Shown piece by piece: positions 63,209 through 64,000 of a stretch of DNA of 64,000 nt. The stretch's first letter is position 1, and every line of letters starts with the position of its first letter. The notes beneath the pieces were generated by a model. The model was not told the origin of the DNA and made no database searches. It worked only from the letters and a program-made list of their open reading frames with translations. The position numbers were made by a program, and so were the translations under genes. The stretch is from assembly GCA_030710605.1 (NCBI GenBank), contig CP092874.1, positions 75,666,324-75,730,323 on the forward strand. Direction: 5' to 3'. Source of the DNA: Cordylochernes scorpioides. Its lineage: Eukaryota; Arthropoda; Arachnida; Pseudoscorpiones; Chernetidae.

Positions 63209-64000
63209 TGTCACGAAATTGGTTTTATGTAAATCAAATGTAAAGCAAATGTCTCTATTAATAAATATGTAAATAATTTTGTTTAATGTTATATAAGTAA
63301 GGTATGTAAATTCTATAACGGATATTACCATTTCTTGTTTATAGTTTTGTTGTGAGGAAAAAATCACTCACGAAGTTTATCAATTGATTAATAAAATTCT
63401 AATTTGAAACCGTGACGATATTAATGATTGATACAGTGGTTTTGTAAAAGAATAGTGATAAACATCGATGAGAACTTTCATTTATATAAAATAATCTATA
63501 TTCAACGTGTATTCAATAAGTGCCCCAACAACTATATTGGTTGAAAAAAAGAAGAAGCTAGAGAAAAAAAAAGAGAAATAAATAAATACTTTTTTGTATC
63601 TAATTATTGTACTTACAGTAGGCAGGTGATATTCTGGAGGTAGTGAGCAACAAGACTTGATGAATTTAACATAATGAGCTTTATTCCCTTATGATAATAT
63701 GATGTATAAAAATAAAATAATTTCAATCGGAGTGATTATCCTGAACTATTATGCTAATCACCAATCTTCTTGCTAACTTTAGCCTCTTCACTTTCTTCAG
63801 TTTATACAATTGGCTTCTTATTAAATTCTTTATACTTTTATTATTTTCCTCTGAGCTTGAGTTCTTTATCTCCTAGGCTCAGGCACTCATAACCAAATTT
63901 TCCTCTGAGCTTGAGTTCTTTAACTCCTAGGCTCAGGCACTCCTATTCTTATATACAATCCTTACAAATCCTTACAATCCCTGCGCCGGCCATCCCGGAA
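63209..64000 (+). other. Possible 3' LTR start, then unannotated; short direct repeat
   Basis: TGTCACGAAATTGG at 63209 after a purine tract may start the LTR; no end or second copy is in the window. 63847-63890 and 63899-63942 are direct repeats (TTTTCCTCTGAGCTTGAG, then CTCCTAGGCTCAGGCACTC). Confidence 0.4.

Overview
This is a eukaryotic, AT-rich, intron-scale window with no host gene I can defend. Nearly everything recognisable is transposable-element (TE) sequence. The mix (I/Jockey-, R1-, RTE- and CR1-like LINEs, Penelope, Ty3/gypsy, mariner, Tc1, pogo/Tigger, Helitrons, fold-back elements and a tRNA-derived SINE) suggests an arthropod. The species cannot be told from sequence alone. A 100-N scaffold gap sits at 8411-8510. 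Most coding TE copies carry frameshifts, nonsense codons or truncations and are nested in one another.

Layout. 1-9.4 kb: broken LINE ORF1 with a 2A-like motif, a 34-bp tandem array, a mariner N-terminal fragment, a processed pseudogene of a small membrane protein, a short Helitron containing an antisense tRNA-like sequence, nested fold-backs, and a mariner-end/LINE-tail chimera. 9.4-14.7 kb: fold-back elements, a mariner C-terminal fragment and two inverted copies of a tRNA-derived SINE. 14.7-17.3 kb: a young LTR element (471-bp LTRs, 2 differences seen) carrying one long ORF and no pol. 17.6-22.4 kb: two satellite-like arrays (about 50 bp and 55 bp units, the second grown from an RTE tail), a probable solo LTR and a solo TRIM LTR. 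23-36 kb: mariner remnant, I/Jockey-like LINE, R1-like LINE, inverted LINE fragments, a Penelope-like element with GIY-YIG endonuclease, a LINE on the minus strand and an RNase H-bearing LINE tail. 36-41 kb: fold-backs, one holding a Tc1 element inside a hairpin inside another hairpin. 41.3-44.8 kb: two Helitrons and a pair of inverted-repeat elements carrying hammerhead ribozyme sequences. 45-52 kb: a tandem array, more fold-backs, LINE tails and a TRIM element. 52-64 kb: a minus-strand gypsy element, a pogo-type MITE, a Tigger transposon and a plus-strand gypsy element.

The most interesting signal is a set of hammerhead ribozyme cores. One at 42367-42410 satisfies every conserved position by eye; another near-complete one is at 56242-56284; weaker ones are at 31704-31740 (just after a Penelope ORF), 49376-49410 and a dead copy at 42734-42777. 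The best three share a very short, palindromic stem III, the form expected to work as a dimer. Penelope-like elements are known to carry hammerheads. Here they also sit in inverted-repeat and fold-back elements with no visible protein.
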